NCBI GenBank assembly: GCA_963682055.1
Contig: OY821749.1
Span: 34,077,526 to 34,141,525 of the forward strand
Source: Primula veris
Taxonomy: Eukaryota > Streptophyta > Magnoliopsida > Ericales > Primulaceae
Length of the DNA: 64,000 nt
Reading direction: 5' to 3'
The notes beneath the pieces were generated by a model that was given only the letters and a program-made list of their open reading frames with translations, did not search any database and was not told where the DNA came from. Positions within the stretch are counted from its first letter, which is position 1. Every line of letters begins with the position of its first letter. Position numbers and translations under genes: made by a program. Below are positions 31,111 through 43,200 of this stretch, one piece after another.

Positions 31111-34100
31111 CACGATTTTATTGAGATTTTAAATTGTTAATTTCTTTCTTCGATCTATGACCTATAATACATGGTTTTTTACTATTTTTCGTTTCTAACA
31201 TTTTTTGCATGATTTTGTGGCTAACACACTTTTATTGAGATTTTTTACTGTCATTTTATTTCTTGGATTTATGCATTATACAACATGATTTTGACCTTTT
31301 TCATTTATTCATTTTTTTCATGATTTTGTGGCCTATATAACACGCTTTTATTGAGATTTCATTTTTTCATTTTATTTCTTTGATTTATGGCTTATAGTAC
31401 ATTTTTATTTTTTGCATTATATTGTAGGCGATAACACACGCTTTTATTTAGATTTTACATTGTCATTTTATTTCTTGTATTTATGGTTTATATTACATGG
31501 TTTTTAACGTTTTATTTTGTTCAACCTATTTTGCATGATTTTATGGCCTATAGCTCACGCTTTTATTGATATTTTAGTTCGTGTTTTTTTCTCTCTTGAA
31601 TTTATGGCCTTAGTACAAGTTTTTTTGTTTATCCTATTTTGCATGATTTTATGGCATGTAGCATACGCTTTTATTGATATTTTACATTGTCATTTTATAT
31701 CTTGAATTTATATCTAATAATACACGGTTTTTACCTTTTTTGTTTCTGCATTTTTTTCATGATTTTGTGGCCTATACCACACGTTTTTATTTTCATTTTA
31801 AATTATCTTTTTCTTTCCTAGATTTATGGCATATAGTACACGATTTTTACCGTTTTCCGTTTCACCCCTTTTCTGCATGATTTTGTGACTTATAGCTCAT
31901 TCATTTAGTGATATTTTATTTTCTCATTTTATTTCTTGGATTTATGGCTTACAGTACACTTTTTACCGTTTTCCGTTTTTGCCTTTTTTTGCATGATTTT
32001 GTGGCCCATGGCACACAATTTTATTGAGATTTTATATTGCCATTTTATTTCTTGGATTTATGGTTAATATTACGCTTTCTACCGTTTTTTTCGTTTCACC
32101 CTATTTTGCATGATTTTGTGGCCTATAGCACACATTTTTATTGATATTTTAAATTGTTATTTTATTTCTTGAATTTATATATTATAATATACGATTTTTA
32201 CCGTTTTTCGTTTATGCGTTTTTTTCATGATTTTGTGGCCACGATTTTATTGAGATTTTAAATTGTTATTTTCTTTCTTCGATCTATGGTCTATAATACA
32301 TGTTTTTTTTACTGTTTTTCGTTTCTACCATTTTTTATATGATTTTGTGGCTTATAGCACATTTTTATTGAGATTTTTTATTGTCATTTTATTTCTTGGA
32401 TTTTTGGATTATACAACACGGTTTTTACCGTTTTTCATTTATTCCCTTTTTTCATGATTTTGTGGCCTATATAACACATTTTTATTGAGATTTTATTTTT
32501 TCATTTTATTTCTTTGATTTATGGCTTAGGACACTTTTTTACCGTTTTCCGTTTCTAACCATTTTTTTGCATTATTTTGTGGCCGATAGAACACACTTTT
32601 ATTCAGATTTTACATTGTCATTTTATTTCTTTAATTTATGGTTTATATTACACGATTTTTAATGTTTTTTCGTTTATGCCTTTTTGGAATTATTTTTTCG
32701 CCTATAGCTCACGTTTTTATTGATATTTTAGTTTTTGTTTTTCTTTCTTGGATTTATGGCCTTGCTACACGCTTTTTACCGTTTTATTTTGTTTAGCCTA
32801 TTTTGCATGATTTTATGGCCTGTAGCACACGCTTTTATTGATATTTTAAATTGTCATTTTATATATAATAATACACGGTTTTTACCTTTTTTGTTAATGT
32901 ATTTTTTTCATGATTTTGTGGCCTATACCACACGTTTTTATTGTCATTTTAAATTGTATTTTTCTTACTTGAATTTATGGCCTATAGTACACGATTTTTA
33001 CCGTTTTTCGTTTCCCCTCTTTTCTGCATGATTTTGTGGCTTATAGCCCAATTCTTTTATTGATATTTTATTTCTTAGATTTATGACTTACAGCACACGA
33101 TTTGATTGATATTTTACATTGTCATTTTATTTCTTGGATTTACGGGTTATATTTCACGGTTTTTAACGTTTTTTTGTTTGTGCCCTTTTTTGAATTAGTT
33201 TGTCGTCTATAGCTCACACTTTTATTAATATTTTAGTTTGTCTTTTTCTTTCTTGGATTTACGCTTTTTACCTTTTTTTCGTTTCAGCTTATTTTGCATG
33301 ATTTTGTGGCCTATAGCACACGTTTTTATTGATATTTTATATTGTCATTTTATTTCTTGAATTTATATATTATAAATACACGATTTTTACAGTTTTTCGT
33401 TTATGCGTTTTTTTCTTGATTTTGTGGCCACAATTTTATTGAGATTTTTTTTTTTTTTTTTTTTCGATTCATGGCCTATAATTCATGATTTTTACTGTTT
33501 TCGTTTGTAACATTTTTTGCATGATTTTGTGGCCTATAGCACATGCTTTTATTGAGATTTTTAAATTATCATTTTCTTTCTTTGACGTATGGTCTATAGT
33601 ACGTGGTTTTTCGTTTATATATTTTTATGCATGATTTTGTGGCCTAGCACACACTTTTATTTAGATTTTACATTGTCTTTTTATTTCTTTGATTTATGTC
33701 TTATAGTACACGATTTTTAACATTTTTTCGTTTGCGATATTTTTTGCATGATTTTATGGACTATAACACATGTTTTTATTGATATTTTACATTGTCATTT
33801 TATTTATTAAATTTATGATTTATATTACACATTTTTTATCGTTTTTCGTTTTTGCTTTTTTTTTTCATGATTTTGTGGCCTACCACACGTTTTTATTGAG
33901 ATTTTAAATTGTTATTTTATTTTTTCAATTTATGGCCTATATAGTACATGATTTTTACTGTTTTTCGTTTCCGCCTTTTTGTACATGATTTTGTGGCATA
34001 TGCTCACACTTTTATTGAGATTTTACATTGTCATTTTATTTCTTATATTTATGGGTTATATTACACAATTTTTATCGTTTTTCGTTTCAGCCTTTATTGC

Positions 34101-36066
34101 ATGATTTTGTGGCCTATAGCACACACTTTTATTGAAAATTTAAATTGTCTTTTTCTTTTTTGTATTTATGCCTTATAGTACAAAGTTTTTAATTTTTTTT
34201 TATTCCTATCTTTTTTTTGCATGATTTTGTGGTTAGCACACGATTTTATTGATATTTTATTTTTTTTACCGTTTTCATTTATTCATTTTATTTTCATGAT
34301 TTTGTGGCCTATATAACACGTTTTTATTGAGATTTTATTTTTTCATTTTATTTCTTGGATTTATGGCTTATATTACACTTTTTTCCGTTTTTCGTTTCTA
34401 TCTTTTTTTTTGCATTATTTTGTGGCCGATAGCACACGCTTTTATTCAGATTTTACATTGTCATTTTATTTAATGTATTTATGGTTTATATTACACGGTT
34501 TTTAACGTTTTTTCGTTTGTGCCTTTTTTGCATTATTTCGTCGTCTATAGCTCACGCTTTTATTGATATTTCAGTTTGTGTTTTTCTTTCTTGAATTTAT
34601 GGTTTATAGTACACGTTTTTTATCTTTTTTTTTGTTTCTGCCTATTTTGCATGATTTTATGTCCTGTAACATACGCTTTTATTGATATTTTACATTGTCA
34701 TTTTATATCTTGAAGTTATATTTAATAATACACGGTTTTTACCGTTTTTTGTTTCTGCATTTTTTACATGATTTTGTGTCCAGCACACGCTTTTATTGTC
34801 ATTTTAAATTGTCCTTTTCTTTCTTAGATTTATGGCTTATAGTACATATTTTTTCCGTTTTTCGTTACACCCCTTTTCTGCATGATTTTATGGCTTATAG
34901 CTCATTCTTTTATTGATATTTTAGTTTCTCATTTTATTTCTTAGATTTATGGCTTACAGTACACTTTTTACCGTTTTTCGTTTTGCCCTTTTTTGTATAA
35001 TTTTGTGGCCTATAGCACACGATTTTATTGAGATTTTACATTGTCATTTTATTTCTTAGATTTATGGCTTATATTACGCTTTTTACCGTTTTTTTCGTTT
35101 CACCCTATTTTGCATGATTTTGTGGTCTGCACACGCTTTTATTGATATTTTACATTGTTATTTTATTTCTTAAATTTATATATTATAATACACAATTTAC
35201 CGTTTTTCGTTTATGCATTTTTTAATGATTTTATGACCACGATTTTATTGAGATTTTAAATTGTTAATTTCTTTCTTCGATCTATGACCTATAATACATG
35301 GTTTTTACTGTTTTTCGTTTCTAACATTTTTTGCATGATTTTGTGGCTTATCACACACTTTTATTGAGATTTTTGACTATCATTTTATTTCTTGGATCTA
35401 TGGATTATATAACATGGTTTTGACACTTTTATTGTGTCTTTTTTGCATTACTTTGTCGCCTATAACTCACGCTTTTATTGATATTTTAGTTCGTGTTTTT
35501 CTTTCTTGGATTTATGGCCTTAGTACACGTTTGTACCCTTTTTTTTTTGTTTCAGCCTATTTTGCATGATTTTATGGACTGTAGCACACACTTTTATTGA
35601 CATTTTTCATTGTCATTTGATATCTTAAATTTATATCTAATAATACACGGTTTTTACCTTTTTTGTTTCTGCATTTTTTTCATGATTTTGTGGCATATAC
35701 CACACGCTTTTATTGTCATTTTAAATTATCTTTTTCTTCCTTGAATTTATGGCCTACAGTACACGATCTTTACCGTTTTTCGTCCCCCCCTTTGGATGAT
35801 TTTGTGGCTTATAGTTCATTCTTTTATTGATATTTTATTTTCTCATTTTATTTCTTGGGTTTATGGCTTACAATACACTTTTTACCGTTTTCCGTTTTTG
35901 CCATTTTTTGTATGATTTTGTGTCCCATAACACACAATTTTATTGAGATTTTACATTTGTCATTTTATTTCTTGAATTTATGGCTAATATTACGCTTTTT
36001 ACCGTTTTTTTCGTTTCACCCTATTTTGCATGATTTTGTGGCCTGTAACACACGCTTTTATTGATA
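31111..36066 (+). repeat. AT-rich ~117-bp satellite, main block (roughly 42 copies)
   Basis: The same unit as at 22,190-23,402, recognised by GCATGATTTTGTGGCC about every 117 bp. Some units carry a variant junction, CCACGATTTTATTGAGATTT followed by TTTCTTCGATCTATG, at about 31,110, 32,239, 33,428 (degenerate) and 35,239, which suggests a higher-order period near 1.1-1.2 kb. All reading frames inside are artefacts. Confidence 0.9.
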
Positions 36067-36392
36067 TTTTAAATTTGTGGGAACGTGAATGAACTTATGA
36101 AGTTCAAAGTCGCTAAGTTGGTCGGTGGTCTCCCTTCATGACCCGTCGCTGACCCAATGTTGATCGAATTTTTTTTCGGAAAAAAAGTCGGATAAAAAGC
36201 TCGCAAAAAAAGTTGAAAAAAAAAAACTCGGAAAAAAAACTCGGAAAAAAAGTCAAAAAAAAAAAGTAAGAAAAAAAAAGTCGGAATTTTTTTCCGGAAA
36301 AATGCACGTATTTGTTTTAGGAAATCGGGGAAATAAGTATTTGACCAATAAAAGAAGTTAAATAAAAATGGAGGTAAATATATGCATAAGTT
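36067..36392. other. Unique DNA with A-rich TCGGAAAAAA repeats
   Basis: The satellite stops abruptly at 36,066. At about 36,165-36,300 there are many degenerate units of the form ACTCGGAAAAAAA. The overlapping minus-strand Phe-rich frames are products of this A-rich repeat. No gene is recognised. Confidence 0.5.
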
Positions 36393-36456
36393 GGGTAGTG
36401 GCTTAATTGTTGAGTGCTGGACTTGCACGTTGGAGACTCAGGTTCGAATCACAGCA
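36393..36456 (+). ncRNA. tRNA-like sequence, probably a SINE or tRNA pseudogene fragment
   Basis: The stretch GTAGTGGCTTAATTGTTGAG has A-box character, and about 30 bases on GGTTCGAATC is a good B box, as in RNA polymerase III internal promoters. I could not form a full acceptor stem, so a functional tRNA is unlikely. A tRNA-derived SINE head is the best reading. Confidence 0.4.
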
Positions 36457-36469
36457 TCATCATTTTATT

Positions 36470-36650
36470 ATTTTGTGGTTTATGGGGTTCAGGGGTTCAG
36501 CCATTGGGGTTTTTGTGGTTTCTGGGGTTAAGCCCTTGGGGTTTCTGAGGGTTTATGGGTTAAGCCCTCGGGTTTTTGATGGTTTAGGGGTTAAACCCTT
36601 GGGGTTTCTGAGGGATTAGGGGTTAAGCCTTAGGGGTTTCAGAGGGATTA
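36470..36650 (+). repeat. Telomere-like minisatellite, about 31-bp period
   Basis: Units contain GGGGTTAAGCCCTTGGGG and TTTCTGAGGG. The AAGCCC core recurs at about 36,530, 36,562, 36,593 and 36,624. The TTAGGGG-like words suggest derivation from degenerate telomere repeats. Confidence 0.65.
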
Positions 36651-37315
36651 TGTGTTTTTATATGCAAATTGATTATTTGAATAATGAGTAGGGTAATGTT
36701 GTTAAAATTAAGTAATTTTTTGAAGAATTAAAAAGAACTAATTTTTTTTAAAAAACCAATTTTTTTTTAAAGAAAATATGAATAAGTCACTTATAAGTAA
36801 AATGTTCTTTAACAAAACAACTTTTAAACTTCACATGGTTTTTCTGATTTCTAAAAATTTCAACAATTGATCAATATCATTGCCCGTCGAACGATTTGTA
36901 AAAGTAGAAAGTGGGTCGAGGCATATTTAGTTTCAGTTGGAAAGATTTGTTTCAAAAGAAAACTTCCAAACTAATTAGCTTGTTTCACATGAGGGAAGTT
37001 TGAACAGTGACATGTTCTTATGTTTTTTTTCTAAATTTTTGGTGCATATGAAATTTAGGATTTATGACATGTAGAGTTTGATAGTGCACCGGGTTCATAT
37101 TAGTGTTTCTGGAACAACAAGGATATAGATGTTTTTAACATAATACACTGTTTGATCCAGCATCCAAGATTTAACCCATGAATAAGTTTTTTCCAAATTT
37201 TTGTCATTTCTACTATGTATATATTTTAAAGACATGAATAAATTTATATCCGTAATTGTGAATTATACAGGAAGAAAATAAAGATAAAAAATATAGAGGA
37301 TATTTTGTTAGAATT
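36651..37315. other. AT-rich DNA, partly duplicated at 51.2 kb
   Basis: Bases 36,661-36,705 (AAATTGATTATTTGAATAAT then GTAGGGTAATGTTG) recur at 51,209-51,249. The remainder shows no gene or repeat that I recognise. Confidence 0.5.
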
Positions 37316-39840
37316 CCACGTGGGTTGATGGACGTATACTCGTTTGTTTAATGATTGTCTTTTTGTTCAATTTGGTGCGTTAAGTATGAATTTTGTCTAA
37401 ATTTGAGTGTTATTTAACTATGTATCGAAATTGATGGTGAATATGTACATACATGAATGAAAATACTAGTCATTTGTATTAATGTTTTTAGTGTTGGTTT
37501 ATCACACTCTTGCTATTTGGTTTGTTTGAGATTTCTTAAATTTATGACTTACAGTACATGTTTTTTACCGTTTTTCGTTTCCGCCATTTTTTGCATAATT
37601 TTGCGGTCCACACACTTTTATTGAGATTTTATATTGTCATTTTATTTCTTGAATTTATAGATACTATTACGAGATTTTTACCATTTTTTGATTTCTTCCT
37701 TTTTTTTGTACGATTTTGTGGCCTATAACACACGATTTTATTGAGATTTTATATTGTCTTTTTCATTCTTGAATTTATGACCTATAGTATACGATTTTTG
37801 ATATTTTTTTGTTTATACCTTTTTTTGCATGATTTTGTGACCGCAAACGCTTTTATTGATATTTTACATTGTCATTTATTTGTTGGATTTATGGCTTATG
37901 GTAGTCATTTTTTGCATGATATTGTGGGTTATAGAACACAGTTTTATTGAGATTTTAAATTGTCAATTTCTTTATTGGATTTATGAATTATATATTACAC
38001 GTTTTTTTACCAATTTTTCGTTTTTGCCCCTTTTGCATGATTTTGTGGGCTGTAGCACACACTTTTATTGATATATGACATTGCCATTTATTTCTTGGAT
38101 TTATGGATTATATTATACGATTTTTATTAGTTTTTGATTTCTGTCTTTTTTGTATGATTTTGTGGCTAGCAAACGCTTTTATTGATATTTTGCATTGTCA
38201 TTTATTTCTTGGATTTATGGCTTATGGTAGACAATTTTTCCTTTTTTTGTTTCTGCCATTTTTTGCATGATTTTGTGGGTCACACGCTTTTATTAAGATT
38301 TTAAATTGTCATTTTCTTTCTTGAATTTATGGCATATATTACACGGTTTTTACTCTTTTTCGTTTCGACCCTTTTTTTCATGATTTTGTGGCCAGCACAC
38401 GATTTTATTGATATTTTACATTATAATTTTATTTCTTGAATTTATGGCTTATAGTACACGCTTTTACCGTTTTTCGTATATGTTTTTTTGAATGATTTTG
38501 TAGCGTATATAATACACTCTTATTGAGATTTTACATTGTGTTTTTCTTTCTTGAATTAATGTCTAACAGGTCTCGCTTTTTACCGTTTTTCATTTTCGTC
38601 CTTTTTGGCATGGTCTTGTGCCCTATAACACACTTTTATTGAGATTTTACATTGTGATTTTATTTTTTGAATTTATGGCTTATAGTACACGCTTTTCAAC
38701 TTTTTTCGTTTCCGTCCTTTTTTGCATGATTTTGTGGCCTATAGCTTATGTTTTTATTGATATTTTACATTGTCATTTTATTTTTTAGATTCATGGATAC
38801 TACACCGTTTTAACCAATTTTTCGTTTATGCCTTTTTTGCATGATTTTGTGGCCTATAGTACATGCTTTTATTGATATTTGATATTGCACGATTTTTACC
38901 ATTTTTTGATTTCTGCCTTTTTTGTATGATTTTGTCGCCTATATCACACGCTTTTATTGACATTTTATATTGTCTTTTTCAGTCTTGAATTTATGGCATA
39001 TAGTACACGGTTTTTACTATTTTTCGTTTTAATTTTTTTTGCATGATTTTGTGGCCTATAGCACACTGTTTTATTGATATTTTACATTGTCATTTTATTT
39101 TTTTAATTTATGGTTTATAGTACTCCACGTGCGTAGATGGACGTTTACTCGTTTGTTTAATGATTGTCTTTTTGTTCAATTTGGTGCGTCCAGTATGAAT
39201 TTTGTCTAAATTTGAGTGTTATTTAACTATGTATCGAAATTGATGGTGAATATGTACATACATGAATGAAAATACTAGTCATTTGTATTAATGTTTTTAG
39301 TGTTGGTTTATCACACTCTTCCTATTTGGTTTGTTTGTGATTTCTTAAATTTATGACTTAAAGTACACGCTTTTTACTGTTTTTCGTTTCCGCCATTTTT
39401 TGCATAATTTTGTGGCCCACACACTTTTATTGAGATTTTACATTGTCATTTTATTTCTTAAATTTATGGATACTGTTACAAGATTTTTACCATTTTTTGA
39501 TTTCTTCCTTTTTTTGTACGATTTTATGGCCAACACACGCTTTTGTTGAGATTTTATAATGTCTTTTTCATTCTTGGATTTATGGCCTATCGTACACGAT
39601 TTTTGGCATTTTTTTGTTTATGCCATTTTTTGCATGATTTTGTGACCTATAGCAAACGCTTTTATTAACATTTTACATTGTCATTTATTTGTTGAATTTA
39701 TGGCTTATGGTAGTCATTTTTTGCATGATTTTGGGGGATATAGAACACGGTTTTATTGAGATTTTAAATTGTCAATATCTTTATTGGATTTATGGATTAT
39801 ATTTACACGGTTCCATGATTTTGTGGCCACGATTTTATTT
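37316..39840 (+). repeat. 1.8-kb tandem duplication containing satellite, copy 1 plus partial copy 2
   Basis: A ~210-bp non-satellite segment starting CCACGTGGGTTGATGGACGT at 37,316 recurs at 39,125 as CCACGTGCGTAGATGGACGT, a period of 1,809 bp. Each is followed by ~117-bp satellite units (37,530-39,124 and 39,340-39,840). The non-satellite segment is distantly similar to 54,690-54,970. The second copy is cut off where the telomere-like array begins at about 39,841. Confidence 0.85.
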
Positions 39841-40185
39841 AGAGGGTCCAGGGTTTTAGGTTTTAGGGGTTCAGGGGTTCGGGGTTCATGGGTTTAGGGT
39901 TGAGGGTTGAGGGTTGAGGGGTCAGGGTTGAGGGTTGAGGGGTTCGGGGCTTGGGGGCTAGGGGTTTAGGGGTTAGGGTTTAGGGTTAAGGGTTTTGGGG
40001 ATTTTGGGTTTATGGTTTGGGGGGTTTGGGGGTTGGGGGTTGGGGGGTTTGGTGTCTTGGGTTTTGGGTTTTGGGTTTTGGGTTTTGGGGTCGGGGGGTC
40101 TGGGGAGTCTGGGTTCAGGGGTCAGGGTTCAGCGGGTTCAACAGGGTTTAGCGGGTTTAGCAGGGTTTAGGGTTTAACAGGTTTA
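39841..40185 (+). repeat. Degenerate interstitial telomere array, G-rich on the + strand
   Basis: Runs of variants such as TTTAGGGG, GTTGAGG, TTTTGGG and TTCAGGGG, in the same strand sense as the terminal telomere. No long perfect TTTAGGG run is present, so the array is old or was built from variants. The 60-codon Gly-rich frame is an artefact. Confidence 0.85.
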
Positions 40186-40212
40186 AGAATACAAAAAAAA
40201 TTAAAAATAAAA
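40186..40212. other. Strand-switch junction between telomere-like arrays
   Basis: Between ...GGGTTTAACAGGTTTAAG and the first GAACCGTGAACC lies an A-rich stretch (AATACAAAAAAAATTAAAA). Left of it the G-rich strand is the top strand; right of it the C-rich strand is. Confidence 0.75.
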
Positions 40213-43200
40213 ATGAACCGTGAACCCTGAACCGTGAACCGTAAACCCTGAACCGTGAACCGTAAACCCTAAAAAAATAAAAAAACCCTAAACCGTGAAC
40301 TGTGAACCCTGAACCTTGAACCATGAACCACGAACCCTGAACCATGAACCCTAATAAACCCTAAAAACCCTAAACCGTAAAACTCTAAACCTTAATAAAA
40401 ACCCTAATAAACCCTAAAAACCCTAAACCCTAAAATAAAATAAAAAACCCTAATAAACCCTAAAAACCCTAAACCGTAAAACCCTAAACCCTAATAAAAC
40501 CCAAAAAAAATAAAATCCCTAATAAACTCCAAAACCCTAAAAACCCTAAAAACCCTAAACCGTAAAACCCTAAAACCCTAATAAACCATAAAAACCCTAA
40601 ACCGTAAAACACTAAACCCTAATAAGAACCCTTAAAAAAATAAAAAAATAAAATAAAAACCGTGAACCTTGAACCTTGAACCATGAACCATGAACCCTGA
40701 ACGCTAATAAACCCTAAAAACCGTAAACCCTAAAACCCTAAACCCTAAAAAAACCCTAAAACGTAATAAAAACCCTAAACAAAAATAATAAAAACCCGTA
40801 AAACCCTAATAAACCCTAAACCGTAAAACCCTAAATTCTAATAAAAACCCTAAAATAAAATAAAAATATATAAAAACCCTAATAAACCCTAAAAACCCTA
40901 ATAAACCCAAAACCCTAAACCATAAAAAATTAAAAAACCCTAATAAACCCTAAAACCCTAAACTGTAAAACCCTAAAACCTAATAAAACCCTAATTTTTT
41001 TTTTAAAAACCCTAATAAACCCCAAAACCCTAAAAACACTAAACCGTAAAATCCTAAACCCTAAAAAACCCTAAATATCCTAAACCCTAATCAAAACCCT
41101 AATAAAAACCCTAATAAACCCTAAACTGTAAAACCCTAAACCTTAAAACACTAAACCCTAATAAAAACCCTTAAAAAATAAAAAAATAAAAAATTTAAAT
41201 AAAAACCGTGAACCGTGAACCTTGAACCATGAACCATGAACCCTGAACGCTAATAAACCCTCAAAACCCTAAACCGTAAAACCCAAAACCCTAATAAAAA
41301 CCCTAAAAAAAAAGTAAAAAAAACCCTAAAACACCCTAAAAACCCTAAACTGTAAAACCCTAAACCATAATAAAAACCCTAAATTTTTTTTTTAAAAACC
41401 CTAATAAACCCTAAACCGTAAAACCCTAAAACCCTAAACCCTAATCAAAACCCTTAAAAAAATAAAAATTAGAAACCCTAATAAACCCTTAAACCCAAAA
41501 AACCCTAAACCGTAAAACCCTAAAAAACCCTAAACCATAATCAAAACCCTTAAAAAAATAAAAATTAAAAACCCTAATAAACCCTTAAACCGTAAAACCC
41601 TAAAAAACCCTAAACCATAATCAAAACCCTAAAAAAACCCTAATAAAAATCCTAAAAAAAAAATTAAAAACCCGTAAAACCCTAATAAACCTTAAACTGT
41701 AAAACCCTAAACCCTAAATTCTAATAAAAACCCTAAAAAATAAAAATAAATAAAAACCCAAATAAACCCTAAAAACCCTAATAAAAAATCTAAGAAAAAT
41801 GAAATAAAAAAACTAAAACCCTAAACCCTAAAAAACCCTAACAAACCCGAAAAACCCTAAACCCTAATCAAAACCCTAAAAAACCCCTAAAAACCCTAAA
41901 AAAAAGAAAATTTAAAAACCCTAAACCGTAAAACCCTAAAACCCTAATAATCCCTAAAAACCCTAAACCGTAAAACCCTAAACCCTAATAAAACCCAAAA
42001 AAAATTAAAATCCCTAATAAACTCCAAAACCCTGAAAACCCTAAACCGTAAAACCCTAAACCCTAAAAACCCTAAAAACCCTAAATACCGTAAACCCTAA
42101 TAAAAACCGTAAAAAAAATTAAAAACCCTTAACCCTAATAAAAACCCTTAAAAAAAATTAAAAACCCTAAAAACCCTAATAAACCCTAAACCGTAAAACC
42201 CTAAAACCCTAAAACCCTAATAAACCCTAAAACGTAAAACACTAAACCCTAATAAGAACCCTTAAAAAAATAAAAAAAATAAAAAAATAAAATAAAAACC
42301 GTGAACCGTGAACCTTGAACCATGAACCATGAACCCTGAACGCTAATAAACCCTAAAAACCTTAAACCGTAAAACCCTAAACCCTAAAAAAACCCTAAAC
42401 CGTAATAAAAACCCTAAACAAAAATAATAAAAACCCGTAAAACCCTAATAAACCCTAAACAGTAAAACACTAAATTCTAATAAAAACCCTAAAAAATAAA
42501 AATAAAAATATATAAAAACCCTAATAAACCCTAAAAACCCTAATAAACCCAAAACCCTAAACCATAAAAAAAATTAAAAAACTCTAATAAACCCTAAAAA
42601 CTCTAAACTGTAAAACCCTAAACCCTAATATAACCCTAAAACAAATTAAAAACCCTAATAAACCCCAAAACCCTAAAAACACTAAACCGTAAAATCCTAA
42701 ACCCTAAAAAACCCTAATAAACCCTAAATATCCTAAACCCTAATCAAAACCCTAATAAAAACCCTTAAAAACCCTAATAAACCCTAAACCGTAAAACCCT
42801 AAAACCCTAATAAACCCTAAACCGTAAAACACTAAACCCTAATAAAAACCCTTAAAAAAATAAAAAAATAAAAAATTTAAATAAAAACCGTGAACCGTGA
42901 ACCTTGAACCATGAACAATGAACCATGAACCCTGAACGCTAATAAACCCTAGTAAACCCTTAAAACCCTAAACCGTAAAACCCAAAACCCTAATAAAAAC
43001 CCTAAAAAAAAGTAAAAAAAACCCTAAAACACATTAAAACCCTAAACCGTAAAACCCTAATAAAAACCCTAAAATTTTTTTAAAAACACTAATAAACCCT
43101 AAACCGTAAAACCCTAAAACCTAATAAAACCCTTAAAAAATTAAAAATTAAAAACCCTAATATACCCTTAAACCCAAAAAACCCTAAACCGTAAAACCCT

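Noticed and set aside
36069..36428. 119-codon minus-strand Phe-rich protein
   Set aside because: Most of it is coded by A-rich TCGGAAAAAAA repeats; no domain or codon bias supports it.
36393..36456. Functional tRNA gene
   Set aside because: A and B boxes are fair, but no proper acceptor stem or clear anticodon arm can be formed.
22519..39700. Many Phe/Ile-rich reading frames, some looking like membrane proteins
   Set aside because: They repeat the same peptide with the ~117-bp satellite period and differ by frameshifts; they are translations of an AT-rich satellite.
39995..40345. Gly-rich and GFxVHGS-like frames on both strands
   Set aside because: They come from degenerate telomere-like arrays either side of the strand switch.
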